Origin: Pomphorhynchus laevis
Taxonomy: Eukaryota; Acanthocephala; Palaeacanthocephala; Echinorhynchida; Pomphorhynchidae
Length of the DNA: 64,000 nucleotides
NCBI GenBank assembly: GCA_012934845.2
Contig: WNNJ02003782.1
Span: forward strand, 20,886-84,885
Direction of reading: 5' to 3'
Part shown: piece after piece, positions 33,810-43,799 of the stretch
How positions within the stretch are numbered: the stretch's first letter is position 1
Layout of the letters: every line of letters starts with the position of its first letter
Translations under genes and position numbers: made by a program
Notes under the pieces: model-generated
Told to the model about the DNA's origin: nothing
The model's database searches: none
The model's input: the letters and a program-made list of their open reading frames with translations, nothing else

Positions 33810-35252
33810 AGGTTGCCCTCACCACTTTCCAGCCGTCGATGCAGCTCGTTGAAAGCCTCGTGTCTTCTCAAACGATCTGCAGGAGATAAATCACGGAGTA
33901 TATGAAAATCAGAGCGCGATAATCTAAATGCATGCTTGAGTAGGAAGTCAACATGATCTTTTGAGTCTAGAACAACTTTTAAAAGTCTAGGTCTATCTGA
34001 AAGTTTCTTGCCTAGACGAAAAACTCTTCGAACTTTAAGACACTTCGCAACATCCACATCGCTCTGGAAAAATCTTAGAAAACACTGCGCGAAGATGCAC
34101 AATATCGTCATCCAGTCTACTTTGGGGATTGTTACTGAGAGATTCTTCAACACCGCTCACGATAACGTTTAACTCTCTTCTGGAGTTAAATTGTCTAGAG
34201 CTAAATTGTTTAGGGCTAGCAGACAGAACTAATGAAGAATGAGTCTCAGGGGTAATCGATGGCCGTCGATGATTTGGAGGAATCACTGCATGTTGTTTAT
34301 TATTTGGAAGGCTAACTATTTGTCGTAGATTATCTATAGGCCTAACTATAATCTGACTAGCCTTTGCCAGATCCTTAAGGCTCTCAATTAACTGGGCTAC
34401 TAGAGGAGCAACACATAAACTGCAGCGGGGATGCAGTAGCTGCGGGTAAGCACAAGGACGCTCACTACAATCACTACCTAGAGGACAGTTTTGAGAACAA
34501 TCACTGCCCGAGGAAGTGTTAACAGGAGTTGACAAATCAACATTCGCATGCTTGAGGGCGGAACATTTGTCATCTACATCAAGACCGACGCTGCTCGAGT
34601 TCAATATATGGGGATGAACAATGGAATCCAAAACAGGAAGTTGTTTGAAGGAGTAATCCATCACATTAGTCTCATGCAATGCATCCCTAACGAAGCATTG
34701 AGTTGAATTGTTATTGAAGGGTATGATTGAACAATCGTTTAGTTTTAACTTCGACTGCTGCGTGAGAGAATGATTGAGTACATGAATAGCATTATTGGTT
34801 CCTATCTCAGATGATTTTGGAGTGGCCGAAACATCATCAATCCCTGACGACGAGCTGCTTGACTGTCTGAACGCTTCTGAACTCCGTTCTGGTTCGTTAA
34901 TACTATGATCTTCCCTATCATTGTGACTGTTTGAATCTGCGTTCCTCTTTAAAGCATTTATTGATACTTGCTCGTCACAATGGCCCTTGAACAACAAGGA
35001 GAACAATTCGGAGGCACAGAACCCACAAACAAAATCCCTAGACAGTAGCGATTTCGTCAGACAGGATGGAACGTTGACAGTTGTCCATATGTCGCATCCA
35101 GATCTGCTGCATGAGACCTCGCGTTGCTGATACCCAGAGGAGGGGCTTGCTAATTTTGGTACAGTCTGATTGCGAGTACCGTTAATCTGCTGACTTGCTA
35201 AACATTTTTTCGTTTCTGTCTTCTTTGTTCTTGCCATCGATTGTTGTGTCAA
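33743..35252 (-). pseudogene. CR1-like LINE ORF1 (zinc plus RRM-like), frameshifted
   Basis: The 405-codon frame 35252-34035 starts MTQQSMARTK. A zinc-binding pattern CX4C-X22-CX2C lies at Cys48, Cys53, Cys76 and Cys79, with Trp56 as in PHD-like fingers. A long Ser/Asn-rich linker follows, then the start of the C-terminal domain. That domain continues in another frame at 34153-33743 with VFRLGKKLSDRPRLLKVVLD and ILRDLSPADRLRR. The forward CR1-like copy has the same cysteine spacing. Confidence 0.7.
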
Positions 35253-35552
35253 CTCGCTTCCCTCGTTGTAATCGAATAATTGTGTGTTTAAGCTTGTGTG
35301 TTCGTTGGGCGTGCTTGTAAGTAGTTGTGTATTGTAAGTAGTAGTTGATTTTAAACAAGGTAATTTAATTATCGATACGGTCGCGAACTTATTGTATTTA
35401 CTTTAGATTGTATGCTATTTATTGTAAGTAACTTTAATCAACAATTTAAATCTAGTCAAATAGATTTAAATTTAAAATTAATCAACAATTTAAATCTAGT
35501 CAAATAGATTTAAATATAAAATTAATCAACAATTTAAATCTAGTAATTTAGT

Positions 35553-35662
35553 AATCTTTAATTACTAAATTATTTAGTAATTTTCTGAAGATGCTAACAG
35601 AGGTTAACGAAATATCAAATAAAATTGCCCCCTTTTGTTGATCCAGCTCCAATAATTCTTTA
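35553..35662. mobile_element. Palindromic MITE, right half
   Basis: Reads TTTTCTGAAGATGCTAACAG, GAAATATCAAATAAAATTG and GTTGATCCAGCTCCAATAAT, the reverse complement of the half at 30625-30737. Together they bracket the CR1-like LINE. Confidence 0.8.
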
Positions 35663-35959
35663 ACTTAATATTAAATAAAATTAAATATTGAAAAATGATA
35701 TGAATAATACTAGATCAAATCTTGCGGAATTTGTTTAAGCATTCCTACTCTATATCTAACATTGATGTGATCAGGAGATCATATAATCGATGCTAGTGAT
35801 CCTTTGATGGATTATTTCATTTGCTAATTACTCTAGATCATACAATGTGATTTCGCGGCAGAAACTAGCTACGTTATCATTCCTTCATTAATTCCAACTC
35901 CATACACATTGACTCACAGCAGGCCATATTTTAGCCTGACATATTGGTATTGTTTCGTC

Positions 35960-36265
35960 CGCTACCTCTGTACAATGGTACACCCATACTTATCAGAAGA
36001 CTATGTACTGCCGTATTTTCCTTTTGAACCCTATTTGGGGTAATGATTAGTTAAATACCACATTTTTCGGTTCTCAAATTTTTCATAACTTAAGGTATTA
36101 GTAAGATACATACGCGCTTATTCGGCTTTCAACGAGGATATTCATATTTCGAGATATTTAATTTTTACTTTTTTAGCAAAAAAATAAAAAATAAAAATAT
36201 TTAGTGAATATTACGACCTGAAACGTCAAATACCTAATTAATAGACAATTGTTCATGGTATATAA
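35960..36265. repeat. Left arm of a ~300-bp inverted repeat
   Basis: Contains CGGTTCTCAAATTTTTCATA, ATTTCGAGATATTTAATTTT and CCTAATTAATAGACAATTGT. Its reverse complement, imperfectly conserved, is at 41765-42045. The pair flanks the forward CR1-like LINE and Merlin-like coding remains. Confidence 0.75.
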
Positions 36266-36299
36266 AATGTATATTAAGTAAAAGCTAACAAAAGAATTT

Positions 36300-36470
36300 A
36301 TGATGTATTGTAAGTACTTTAGACCTTAAAAAAGTTTGAGATCTAAAGTAAATACAATTTCTGATGATGATTAAAAAAGTTTGAGATCTAAAGATCCTTA
36401 AAAAAGTTTGAGATCTAAAGTAAATACAATCTAAAGTAAATACAATAAAATAACATACAATAGATCATTA
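36300..36470 (+). promoter_or_regulatory. CR1-like LINE 5' repeat region (putative promoter)
   Basis: Three near-identical 23-bp units TTAAAAAAGTTTGAGATCTAAAG near 36327, 36374 and 36397, then a doubled CTAAAGTAAATACAAT just before ORF1. The same CAATCTAAAGTAAATACAAT motif is at the 5' end of the reverse CR1-like copy (about 35395-35415). This suggests a shared promoter module. Confidence 0.5.
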
Positions 36471-36483
36471 GCAGACCACAATT

Positions 36484-37611
36484 ATGGGCAGACGTAAGGG
36501 AAACGATATTCCTGAATTCATATCAAGACAAGTAGGATGTGATGGTGATGGCTGCAATGTCTGGACTACAGTAACTGTACCACATAAAGATGATGATACA
36601 TTGAGTAGAAGAAAATTCATATGTGGTTTTTGTACTGCGTCAATCGTATTTTGTAGTTCACCGACATCAGCAAAGGACAATGCTCATTTTAACTTAAAGA
36701 CACCCAAGATTCAAGAACAAATAATTGACAAAGAATCTAGCATATGCCAGAGCAAAATCACTACGCCGATGTCGTTACACGTCAATTCAAATAAGGAACC
36801 AGACGTAATAGATGCTTCAAGTTCGACTCGCATTTGGACACGAGGACATAAACATTCACGGACGGTATATAAACAAAGAAGAAATATCAATGACAGCACT
36901 GTGATGGCAAACGACAAGGATAAAGTTACACCTGAGAGTATTACTAAATGGCCTTCACCTTTATCTGACATATTCGCGGAACACAGTCCTAAGAACCACA
37001 ATATATTGATTTCTACTCCTGTTTGACCAACGAATATATTGAAGCAGCCTTTAAGTAGAACGCAGACAAGAGACGATGATAGAGTGTGCAATGATGTGGC
37101 AGTCGGAAATGAAAATGAACTGAAATCCAATGATTTGACAGATAAGACATTTGTTGAAATTATCAATATTAGGAATCGTGCTAGAAACAGAAATAATTGC
37201 GTAATTTTTGCTAACATCACTGAATCTTCTGTAGACAACGTTCAGACCCGTGTGGATGATGACGTAGTTTCTATTCGTAAGGTCTTTTCGGATATATTCG
37301 TTCAGGGTGAAGAGAATATTGCGCGTAGTCTCAATGTCAAAAGCTTATTTCGTCTTGGTAAAAAAGCACAACACAAACCACGATTACTTAAAGTAGTATT
37401 TGATTCTGCAGATAATACAAGAGCAGTTTTAGCTAGAGGTTATCGCTTGAAAGGTAAGACGACAAAAATTTTTAAAGATCTCTCGGTTGAGGAAAGATTG
37501 TTGCTTAATAATGCTCGTGCTAATCTAGCATTTAGAAGATCGAATGGAGAGACTGATCTAATGATAAGAAATTTTCGAGTAGTTCGTCGGCGACCATTCG
37601 TGCGTTGGTGA
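36484..37611 (+). pseudogene. CR1-like LINE ORF1, one in-frame stop
   Basis: Starts MGRRKGNDIP. The zinc pattern CX4C-X22-CX2C (Cys19, Cys24, Cys47, Cys50, Trp27) is the same spacing as in the reverse copy. A linker follows. A single TGA at 37024-37026 interrupts the frame, which continues in the same phase from 37027 to 37611 with the RRM-like C-terminal domain (NCVIFANITE, SLFRLGKKAQHKPRLLKVVF, IFKDLSVEERLLL) and ends FVRW. ORF1 proteins of CR1 elements bind RNA. Apart from the TGA the frame is whole, 375 codons. Confidence 0.8.
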
Positions 37612-40529
37612 GTTTGGAGAGTTCTTCGAGGGATTCCATTTTACAATTAGGAAATCTAGCGCGCATTGATATCACATCCAACATTACTACTCAATTACCC
37701 TCTGCTTCTGGTATTAGTGTCGCCTATACTAATTTAAGGAGTATTTTACCAAAATTTGATGAACTTAAGGCATGGGTCATCTTAAATAAACCAGCGATCC
37801 TGGCTCTCACTGAAACATGGCTGCATTGTGATATCCCCGATGGTTTAATTGCTATTATGGGATATAATTTGGTGAGAGCTGATAGAGAGTCTCGGAAGGG
37901 TGGAGGTGTTGCGCTATATATATCGACACCCTTAAACATTACTTCCACTCGTAATTTTAAAAATGAACTGGGCACGTGTGAGTTTCTCTCAGTCATTGTT
38001 TCACACTTCGGAGGTCCCTTAGGTATTGCCGTGTGCTACAGGTCGCCGCAATCATCCGTATTGAGTCATGAATTCTCTACACTAATTAGTCAATGTTCTG
38101 AGCTTGAAGAATATCTACTAGTTGGCGATTTTAATATACCCTCAGCTGGTCACATCGGGAATTATGTTTTGGATAGTAGTTCTTCCAAGTCAGATGCGGA
38201 TTTGTGGAATTTTCTTACAAATGATCTCACGTTAGAGCAACATGTGCAGTCGCCCACCAGATTCGCGCAAAACCAGGAATCTTGTCTAGATTTGGTATTT
38301 TCCAAATTAATTACAAGTGTGGGTAATATGAGCTATCAGAGTCCTATTGGATTGAGCGATCATTGCATGATCTTATTCAATTATTTTTCTAGGTGTATGA
38401 TCCCAAAACTGGAAAATTTGATAGTGTTGAAAAGATCTTGGCAACAAATTGATGAAGACTCATTACGAGAGGCGGCACTAAGAACATCATTCAACTGTGC
38501 TAGTGAAGACATTGAGGTAAGGTGGCATGTTATTGAATTAGGTTTAGTAGCTCTTGCAGATAAGTTTGCACCACTCCGTAGATTACCAAAAAGTAAAGCT
38601 AAATACCCTCCTTGGTTTGACACTGAATTTCGATATGCTCTCAAACATAGGAATCGTCTATTTGAACTAAGCCGTCATCAGAATAATTTTAAAAAGCGGT
38701 ATACAATGTTCCGAAATTTCGTCAATCGCCTTAAGATTACAAAAAGGCAAAGTTTTGAAGATCAATTAGCTTTACAAATTGATACAGAACCAAAAAAATT
38801 TTGGGCTTATGTGAAAGGATCCAGAGCTCTGCTACCAGCTATTTCATCTTTAAGAGACGGTAACACTCGAGTGACATCGCCAGACAGCATGGCAGAATTG
38901 TTTGCATCCGCTTTTGAGCTGACACCAGATCCTTTCTCTAGCATACGTGGAGATGCAGCATCACAACAGGTAGAAATTGGTTCTTCAGTTTTAACGATAA
39001 CAGCACATGAGGTTTTTGTTGAATTGGCTAGGTTATCTAGATCATCAGCGGCAGGCCCCGATGATATTCACCCCCAACTTCTTAAGTTACTTGCTCATGT
39101 TCTGGCTGAGCCATTAGCCTCCATATTTGAGCTGAGCTTGCGCATTTCGAAGTTACCTGCTGCCTGGAAAAAAGCGATTGTAGTACCAATTTATAAAAAT
39201 GGTGAAAAAGATGATCCGAATAACTATAGGGCAATAAGTCTAACTAGTGTTGTATGCAAAGTGATTGAGCGCATACTAAACAGACGCATATATGATCATT
39301 TGAGTTCGCTAAGAATTCTCGATAATGCACAGCATGGATTTCGCCCTCGGCGTTCATGTCTTACAAACTTATTACATGCTCGTGAAGATTGGGTTGGATA
39401 TGTTGCTAACGGGTACTGTATCGACGTAATATTTCTTGACTTTAGTCGGGCTTTTGATAGGGTGCCCCACAAAATGCTAATTTCCACCCTTGAGTCTTAT
39501 AAAGTCAATCGCTCCATTATAAGCTGGATTCAAGATTTTCTTAAAGATAGATCCTTTGCTGTTCGTGTAGGTCAATGCCTATCGTCTTATCGTCCTATCA
39601 CCTCAGGAGTACCACAGGGATCAGTCTTAGGACCCTTGTTGTTTAACATATTTATAAATCAGCTACTAGATTTAATTGAGGATTGTAGTGTTTTAGCTTT
39701 TGCCGACGATGTAAAGGTATGGAAATTGATTAAAACCGACAAGGATCGAAATGACTTTCAAAATATCCTAAACATTGTTTATCGATGGTCTTTAAACACT
39801 GGAATTACATTGAATATTAAAAAGTGTGCACATATGAGATTAGGTCATAGCAATGTGAGTCAAGAATATTTTATTGGCGATGAGTTTGTTGTTTCCACGC
39901 AGTCCATTCTGGATCTTGGTATAATTGTTCAAAACAATCTGAAAACACGTACTAACACTGATAGGATTTGTAACGCAGCAAGAAGAATGACCTATATTGT
40001 CAAAAATTGCTTTAAAGATTTATCTCCCGTTTGTGTTGTGCGTTTATATAATGCTCTTATAAGACCGATATTAGAATATGTGTCGCCAGTAGTCTTTCCG
40101 TGTACGCGTACAGAACTTGATCAATTAGAGCGCATACTTCGACGGTTTACGAAATTATGTCCTCAGGTACGATATCTTCCCTATGAAGCACGAATAAAAA
40201 GTTTGAATATGCCGACAGTGCGTGAAAGGTTCCTTCTTTTCGACCTTCTAGCTATGTATCGACTAGTTAATAAAGATGAAAATTTTCCAGCAAATAGAGT
40301 TGAACTCAATGAACGGGATGGACGTAGAGGGCACTCGAAAGTACTAGTAGTACATGAGCACGGAAAATACCCTCGTCATTTCCGACTGTCTCATCGAGCG
40401 GTGAATATTTGGAATCGTCTTCCAGTTGATGTCGTTGCGGTGCATACAATCAATGAATTTAAATCCAATATAAAGAACTGGATTCGAAATGAGAACGAAT
40501 GGTGGTTGCTGCAGTACCCATGGTTCTGA
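37605..40529 (+). CDS. CR1-like LINE ORF2 protein, endonuclease plus reverse transcriptase, intact
   Basis: 974 codons without a break. The apurinic-endonuclease domain spans about residues 38-262: YTNLRS (Asn43), LTETWLH (Glu70), VCYRSPQ, LLVGDFNIP (Asp175), CLDLVFSK and GLSDHC (Asp252, His253). The RT domain spans about 480-760: AAGPDDIHP, NNYRAISLTSV, QHGFRPRRSC, IFLDFSRAFDRVP (Asp612), SGVPQGSVLGPLLF and LAFADDVKVW (Asp701, Asp702). The C-terminal WNRLP is present. The frame overlaps ORF1 by 7 bp. The first codon listed is TTG and the first ATG falls inside the endonuclease, so translation probably depends on termination-reinitiation from ORF1 or on a non-AUG start. All catalytic residues named are present. 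Confidence 0.9.
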   Translation: MVSLESSSRDSILQLGNLARIDITSNITTQLPSASGISVAYTNLRSILPKFDELKAWVILNKPAILALTETWLHCDIPDGLIAIMGYNLVRADRESRKGGGVALYISTPLNITSTRNFKNELGTCEFLSVIVSHFGGPLGIAVCYRSPQSSVLSHEFSTLISQCSELEEYLLVGDFNIPSAGHIGNYVLDSSSSKSDADLWNFLTNDLTLEQHVQSPTRFAQNQESCLDLVFSKLITSVGNMSYQSPIGLSDHCMILFNYFSRCMIPKLENLIVLKRSWQQIDEDSLREAALRTSFNCASEDIEVRWHVIELGLVALADKFAPLRRLPKSKAKYPPWFDTEFRYALKHRNRLFELSRHQNNFKKRYTMFRNFVNRLKITKRQSFEDQLALQIDTEPKKFWAYVKGSRALLPAISSLRDGNTRVTSPDSMAELFASAFELTPDPFSSIRGDAASQQVEIGSSVLTITAHEVFVELARLSRSSAAGPDDIHPQLLKLLAHVLAEPLASIFELSLRISKLPAAWKKAIVVPIYKNGEKDDPNNYRAISLTSVVCKVIERILNRRIYDHLSSLRILDNAQHGFRPRRSCLTNLLHAREDWVGYVANGYCIDVIFLDFSRAFDRVPHKMLISTLESYKVNRSIISWIQDFLKDRSFAVRVGQCLSSYRPITSGVPQGSVLGPLLFNIFINQLLDLIEDCSVLAFADDVKVWKLIKTDKDRNDFQNILNIVYRWSLNTGITLNIKKCAHMRLGHSNVSQEYFIGDEFVVSTQSILDLGIIVQNNLKTRTNTDRICNAARRMTYIVKNCFKDLSPVCVVRLYNALIRPILEYVSPVVFPCTRTELDQLERILRRFTKLCPQVRYLPYEARIKSLNMPTVRERFLLFDLLAMYRLVNKDENFPANRVELNERDGRRGHSKVLVVHEHGKYPRHFRLSHRAVNIWNRLPVDVVAVHTINEFKSNIKNWIRNENEWWLLQYPWF

Positions 40530-40848
40530 TATATATACTGAACGATTTTTTTTATTTTTTTCTTGTATTTATTTGTTTTTTATGTGAGCGGTCAAAACAG
40601 CCTTATGGCTATGACCTGTATTAATAATAATAAATAATGATAAAAATTATTTTTTTATAACAACATTTTTTTCTTAAAGTTTTAAATTATGGACACAACA
40701 ATTTTTTCATATTATTTGAATCGGCGAAGCCGAATATACCTACTATCAAAATTTTAGATCAATTCAACTCCCGGATGAAGATAAATATAATGTTCAATTA
40801 GATATTATTTGTTCAATTTAAGTTTTTAGCATAGCAGACAAAAATAAA

Positions 40849-41031
40849 TCATTTTGAATAAAATGCTCTAACATAAAATAACTCTTTACTGTCGTTCAAA
40901 AGGTTTCCAAAACGATGCAAACTATTAAGGAGCAAATTTCGTCTCCAAGCATATTCGCTCAAATAAAGGTCCATCCATCCTTTATTTATTTTTTTGCCTT
41001 TTCTTCTATAACATGTTTTAATGGACGCCAT
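40849..41031 (-). pseudogene. Merlin-like transposase C-terminal piece, left
   Basis: 60-codon reverse frame containing KGWMDLYLSEYAWRRN, the YLxEFxWR block at the end of IS1595/Merlin transposases. A mirror copy is at 41565-41690 on the forward strand. Nothing of the catalytic core is present. Confidence 0.55.
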
Positions 41032-41166
41032 TGCAACTCAATTCGCTGAGTGTAACATCCTAGAAATTAGAAATAAGACGTGCTTCCAATACATCTTATC
41101 CCAATTAAAAATAAGGCAATCTAAATTTAATGGTGAAATGAGTGTATGGGTGAAAGAGAATGCGTC

Positions 41167-41312
41167 GATTGTGAATGGGAAAAGGGAAAGTGGAAAACAG
41201 GAAAGGGAAAAAGGGGAAGGGAAAAGGGGGAAGGGGGATGGGGAAGGGGAAGGGGAAAGGGGAAAAGTGGGATGGGGAATGAGGGAATGAAGGGAATGTG
41301 GGGGATGACGAA
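41167..41312. repeat. Homopurine tract on the + strand
   Basis: About 145 bp almost entirely A and G on the forward strand, with GGGAAGGGGAAGGGGAAAGG-type runs. It produces spurious long open frames on both strands. It could adopt triplex (H-DNA) structures. Confidence 0.85.
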
Positions 41313-41564
41313 AAGTGAAAAAATCAGGAATGCTACGGAAGGTGAAAATAAATTTATCTATTAAGATATTATCATTCACAGCGATTTGTGGGAAGATTAT
41401 ATCAAAGAATACTATGGTTACAATCACCTAACAGTTAATTATTCAAAATCATTTTGTGGATCCAATCTCAGGTACTAGTGATTCATTAGCAGGCGTACAT
41501 ATTATTCTAAATTTCTAAGATGCCATAATCAGCGAATTGAGTCACAATGGAGTTATTAAAACAT

Positions 41565-41690
41565 TTTATAGAAGACATGTCAAAAGATAAAAGATGGATG
41601 AACCTTTATTTTAGCGAATATGTTTGGATGCGAAATGTGCGCCTTAATAAATTTATATTGTTTTAGAAACCTTGAAAAAATCAATGTGCT
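41565..41690 (+). pseudogene. Merlin-like transposase C-terminal piece, right
   Basis: Forward reading KDKRWMNLYFSEYVWMRN matches, inverted, the piece at 40849-41031. The two point in opposite directions, tails outward, inside the inverted-repeat arms. Confidence 0.5.
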
Positions 41691-41764
41691 CATAATTTAA
41701 AAATTAGAGATAAAACTTTTTATCTCAAAAAATAATTTTTATCATGAGACTTTTTTACTAACTT

Positions 41765-42045
41765 TTATATGTTATGAACAATTGTCTATTAATTAGGTAT
41801 TGAACGTTTCAGGTCGTAATATCCACTACAAATTTTAAATTTTAATTTTTAATTTTTTTCTAAAAAATAAAATTAAATATCTCGAAATATGATTATCCTC
41901 GGTTAAAAGCCGATAAGCACGTACGTATCTTATTAATACCTTTCGTTATGCAAAATTTGAGAACCGGAAAAAGGCGGTATTTGACTAAATATTTTCCATA
42001 ATATGTTCCGATGGTAGTATGTATGGGCATTTATTGTACGGACCT
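41765..42045. repeat. Right arm of the ~300-bp inverted repeat
   Basis: Contains ACAATTGTCTATTAATTAGG, AAATATCTCGAAATATGATT and AAAATTTGAGAACCGG, matching 35960-36265 inverted. The sequence beyond 42045 matches only weakly. Confidence 0.75.
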
Positions 42046-42595
42046 CGTCATAAGATTGTTCAATCCAAACAATCGAACATGTGGCGGAGACAATCAAACA
42101 TGTGGTAGAGCATGTTGTGGAGACATGTGATAACACAGTAATCAATTGGAAGTTTCAAAATATTGGAATACCATTCACGTTCAATGAACAATATTCTCCG
42201 ATTTGATCTTTTATTATTTTACTTTTATTTTAGTGATTTGAATATTCGAAGCTTGCATGTATCGAATATACATATATGTTCTAGGCATTTGTGTAGTTGA
42301 TACGTCATTAATTTAAGCAGATTTTATGTTGGTTTGGATGACATTGCACTCTGAAGCATTTTTAAATCCTATATTCACGATTTATCCTAATGACATTCTA
42401 CGAGGGAGGGCACAAGCTAAAATTAAAATACAGATTTAGACGAGACGAAACCGAAATGATTTAAGACATCGAATTGTCAAACATTCGAATAGCTTAGCAG
42501 TTTATGTTGCTGAGGCTAAGCATATATCAAAATTAAAGAATTATCTTATAAGTTGATATACCTGTACAGCCATTGCTACTATTGAAATTTTGATG
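42046..42595. other. A+T-rich stretch, no gene seen
   Basis: No recognisable frame or repeat, except that AACATGTGG occurs twice near 42080-42110. Confidence 0.4.
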
Positions 42596-42745
42596 ACTAT
42601 TTTTATCCTGCACGCTGCTTTCACCCCATCTAAAAGCCAACAGCAGTACGCTACATTTCAGTATTGGTACACCTCATCAGCTACTGATCCAATACCTACG
42701 TTTCACGTTTCGGTATTTTTAATCTTGGCTGACGATCACTCGAAT
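42596..42745 (-). repeat. Dispersed repeat with hammerhead-like core, copy 1
   Basis: Reverse strand reads ATACCGAAACGTGAAACGTA, then a short spacer, GTAGCTGATGAGGTGTACCA and ACTGAAATGTAGCGTACTGC. A related forward copy is at 52165-52330. GAAA, a 3-bp hairpin ACG/CGT followed by A, CTGATGA, and pairing of ATACC with GGTGT are visible. It is non-coding. Confidence 0.4.
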
Positions 42746-42825
42746 CATCTGCTTTATTGACAATTAGATTTAATAAAAGACTTTTGTCTTACATTTTACA
42801 AATTTAATATAATATACTTTAGAAT

Positions 42826-43765
42826 GTGTTTTGGCACGTTGTCATTTTGTGTGATAGTATGTCTGCCTTCTCATTGTATGCCGATTTACTCATTTCTCGT
42901 GATAATGATCTACATAGTGTAATCATCTTCCTGGACATCACCTCTACCTTTGACATCATCGACCACTCCCTCTTTTCTCGCCTTCATTATGATTACAGCT
43001 TTTATTCCTCCTCCGTAGCATGGTTTGCCTCATATCTATCCGACCGTACTTTTCGCGTCTATTCAAATTCATCATCCTTCCATCCCGTTCATAATTGCTG
43101 CGCGGTCCCACAAGGTTCAGCCATAGGACCCCTGATTTTCTCTCTTCTACTCAGCGACCTCTCTCCGTTTATCAAATATTACTCCTTTAACGTCATGCAA
43201 TACGCCGATGACATTCTCATCTATGATCATGCAACGCTCATAGTATGCACGATATCGGCATTTCTGCCTCCAACTGTCTGTCTTCTATCTACAAACGTCT
43301 CTCCAATCTCCATCTCGTTCTAAACCCCGACAAGTCCAAAATAATATGGATTTCCCCCCGCAAACCAAACATATCTCCTCCCACTGTATCTTTTGCCTCA
43401 TCGATCATCCCCATAGTACACAATCTGACTGTCTTAGGCTTCCATTTCAATGATCACCTTTATCTTAAACCCTTCGTCCTTGACAAGGTCTGCTCGTCTA
43501 ACTTAGTTCTCCGTGACATCCGCACTCTTATCGACTGCCGTTCTTGTATGTCTCTTCTTTCATCGCTTCTTTCCCTCAAATCAATTACTGCCTCAGCCGT
43601 TTCGTCAATTCTCCAAAATCCATCATCCTACTCCTACAACGCATCATCAACTCCGCCGTTCGAGTGCTCCTACGTCTCCGTCGGTTCGACAACACATCCA
43701 CATATCCTTCCCAACTCTCCTGGCCCAACATCCACATTCGCATCCAACTCCTTCTTCTCGTAACT
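42826..43765 (+). pseudogene. CR1/L2-like LINE reverse-transcriptase fragment
   Basis: Frame 42826-43323: VIIFLDITSTFDIIDHSLFS, WFASYLSDRTFRVYSNSSS, AVPQGSAIGPLIFSLLLSDL and MQYADDILIY. Frame 43245-43763 continues with LHLVLNPDKSKIIWISPRKP and a thumb region. One frame change separates them. It has no endonuclease and no 3' end that I can place. It is related to the fragment at 61154-62461. Confidence 0.75.
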
Positions 43766-43799
43766 TGCAATCTCATTTCTTTTTGAAATGATGAATCTG

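Larger units (their letters stand above)
30738..35545 (-). mobile_element. CR1-like LINE, reverse copy, broken
   Basis: A non-LTR retrotransposon of about 4.8 kb. The 5' region at 35437-35545 has about 2.5 copies of a 44-bp repeat (ATCAACAATTTAAATCTAGT). ORF1 starts at 35252 and ORF2 covers 33809-30835. The 3' end has a TAA-rich tail next to 30740. ORF1 changes frame near 34100. ORF2 has a stop after the endonuclease (32943) and a frame change near 31780, so it is inactive. It shares the 5' motif CAATCTAAAGTAAATACAAT and the 3' tail layout with the forward copy at 36290-40640. Confidence 0.85.
36290..40640 (+). mobile_element. CR1-like LINE, forward copy with intact ORF2
   Basis: About 4.35 kb. 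The 5' region has three copies of TTAAAAAAGTTTGAGATCTAAAG and two of CTAAAGTAAATACAAT. ORF1 (36484-37611) has one in-frame TGA. ORF2 (37605-40529) is open for 974 codons. The 3'UTR ends in a TAATAATAATAAATAATG tail near 40640. This is the youngest-looking LINE in the window. It lies between the arms of an inverted repeat (35960-36265 and 41765-42045). Confidence 0.88.

Noticed and set aside
41021-41427. Overlapping open frames across the purine-rich tract
   Set aside because: Low-complexity Lys/Glu/Gly on one strand and Pro/Ser/Phe on the other. Openness follows from base composition.
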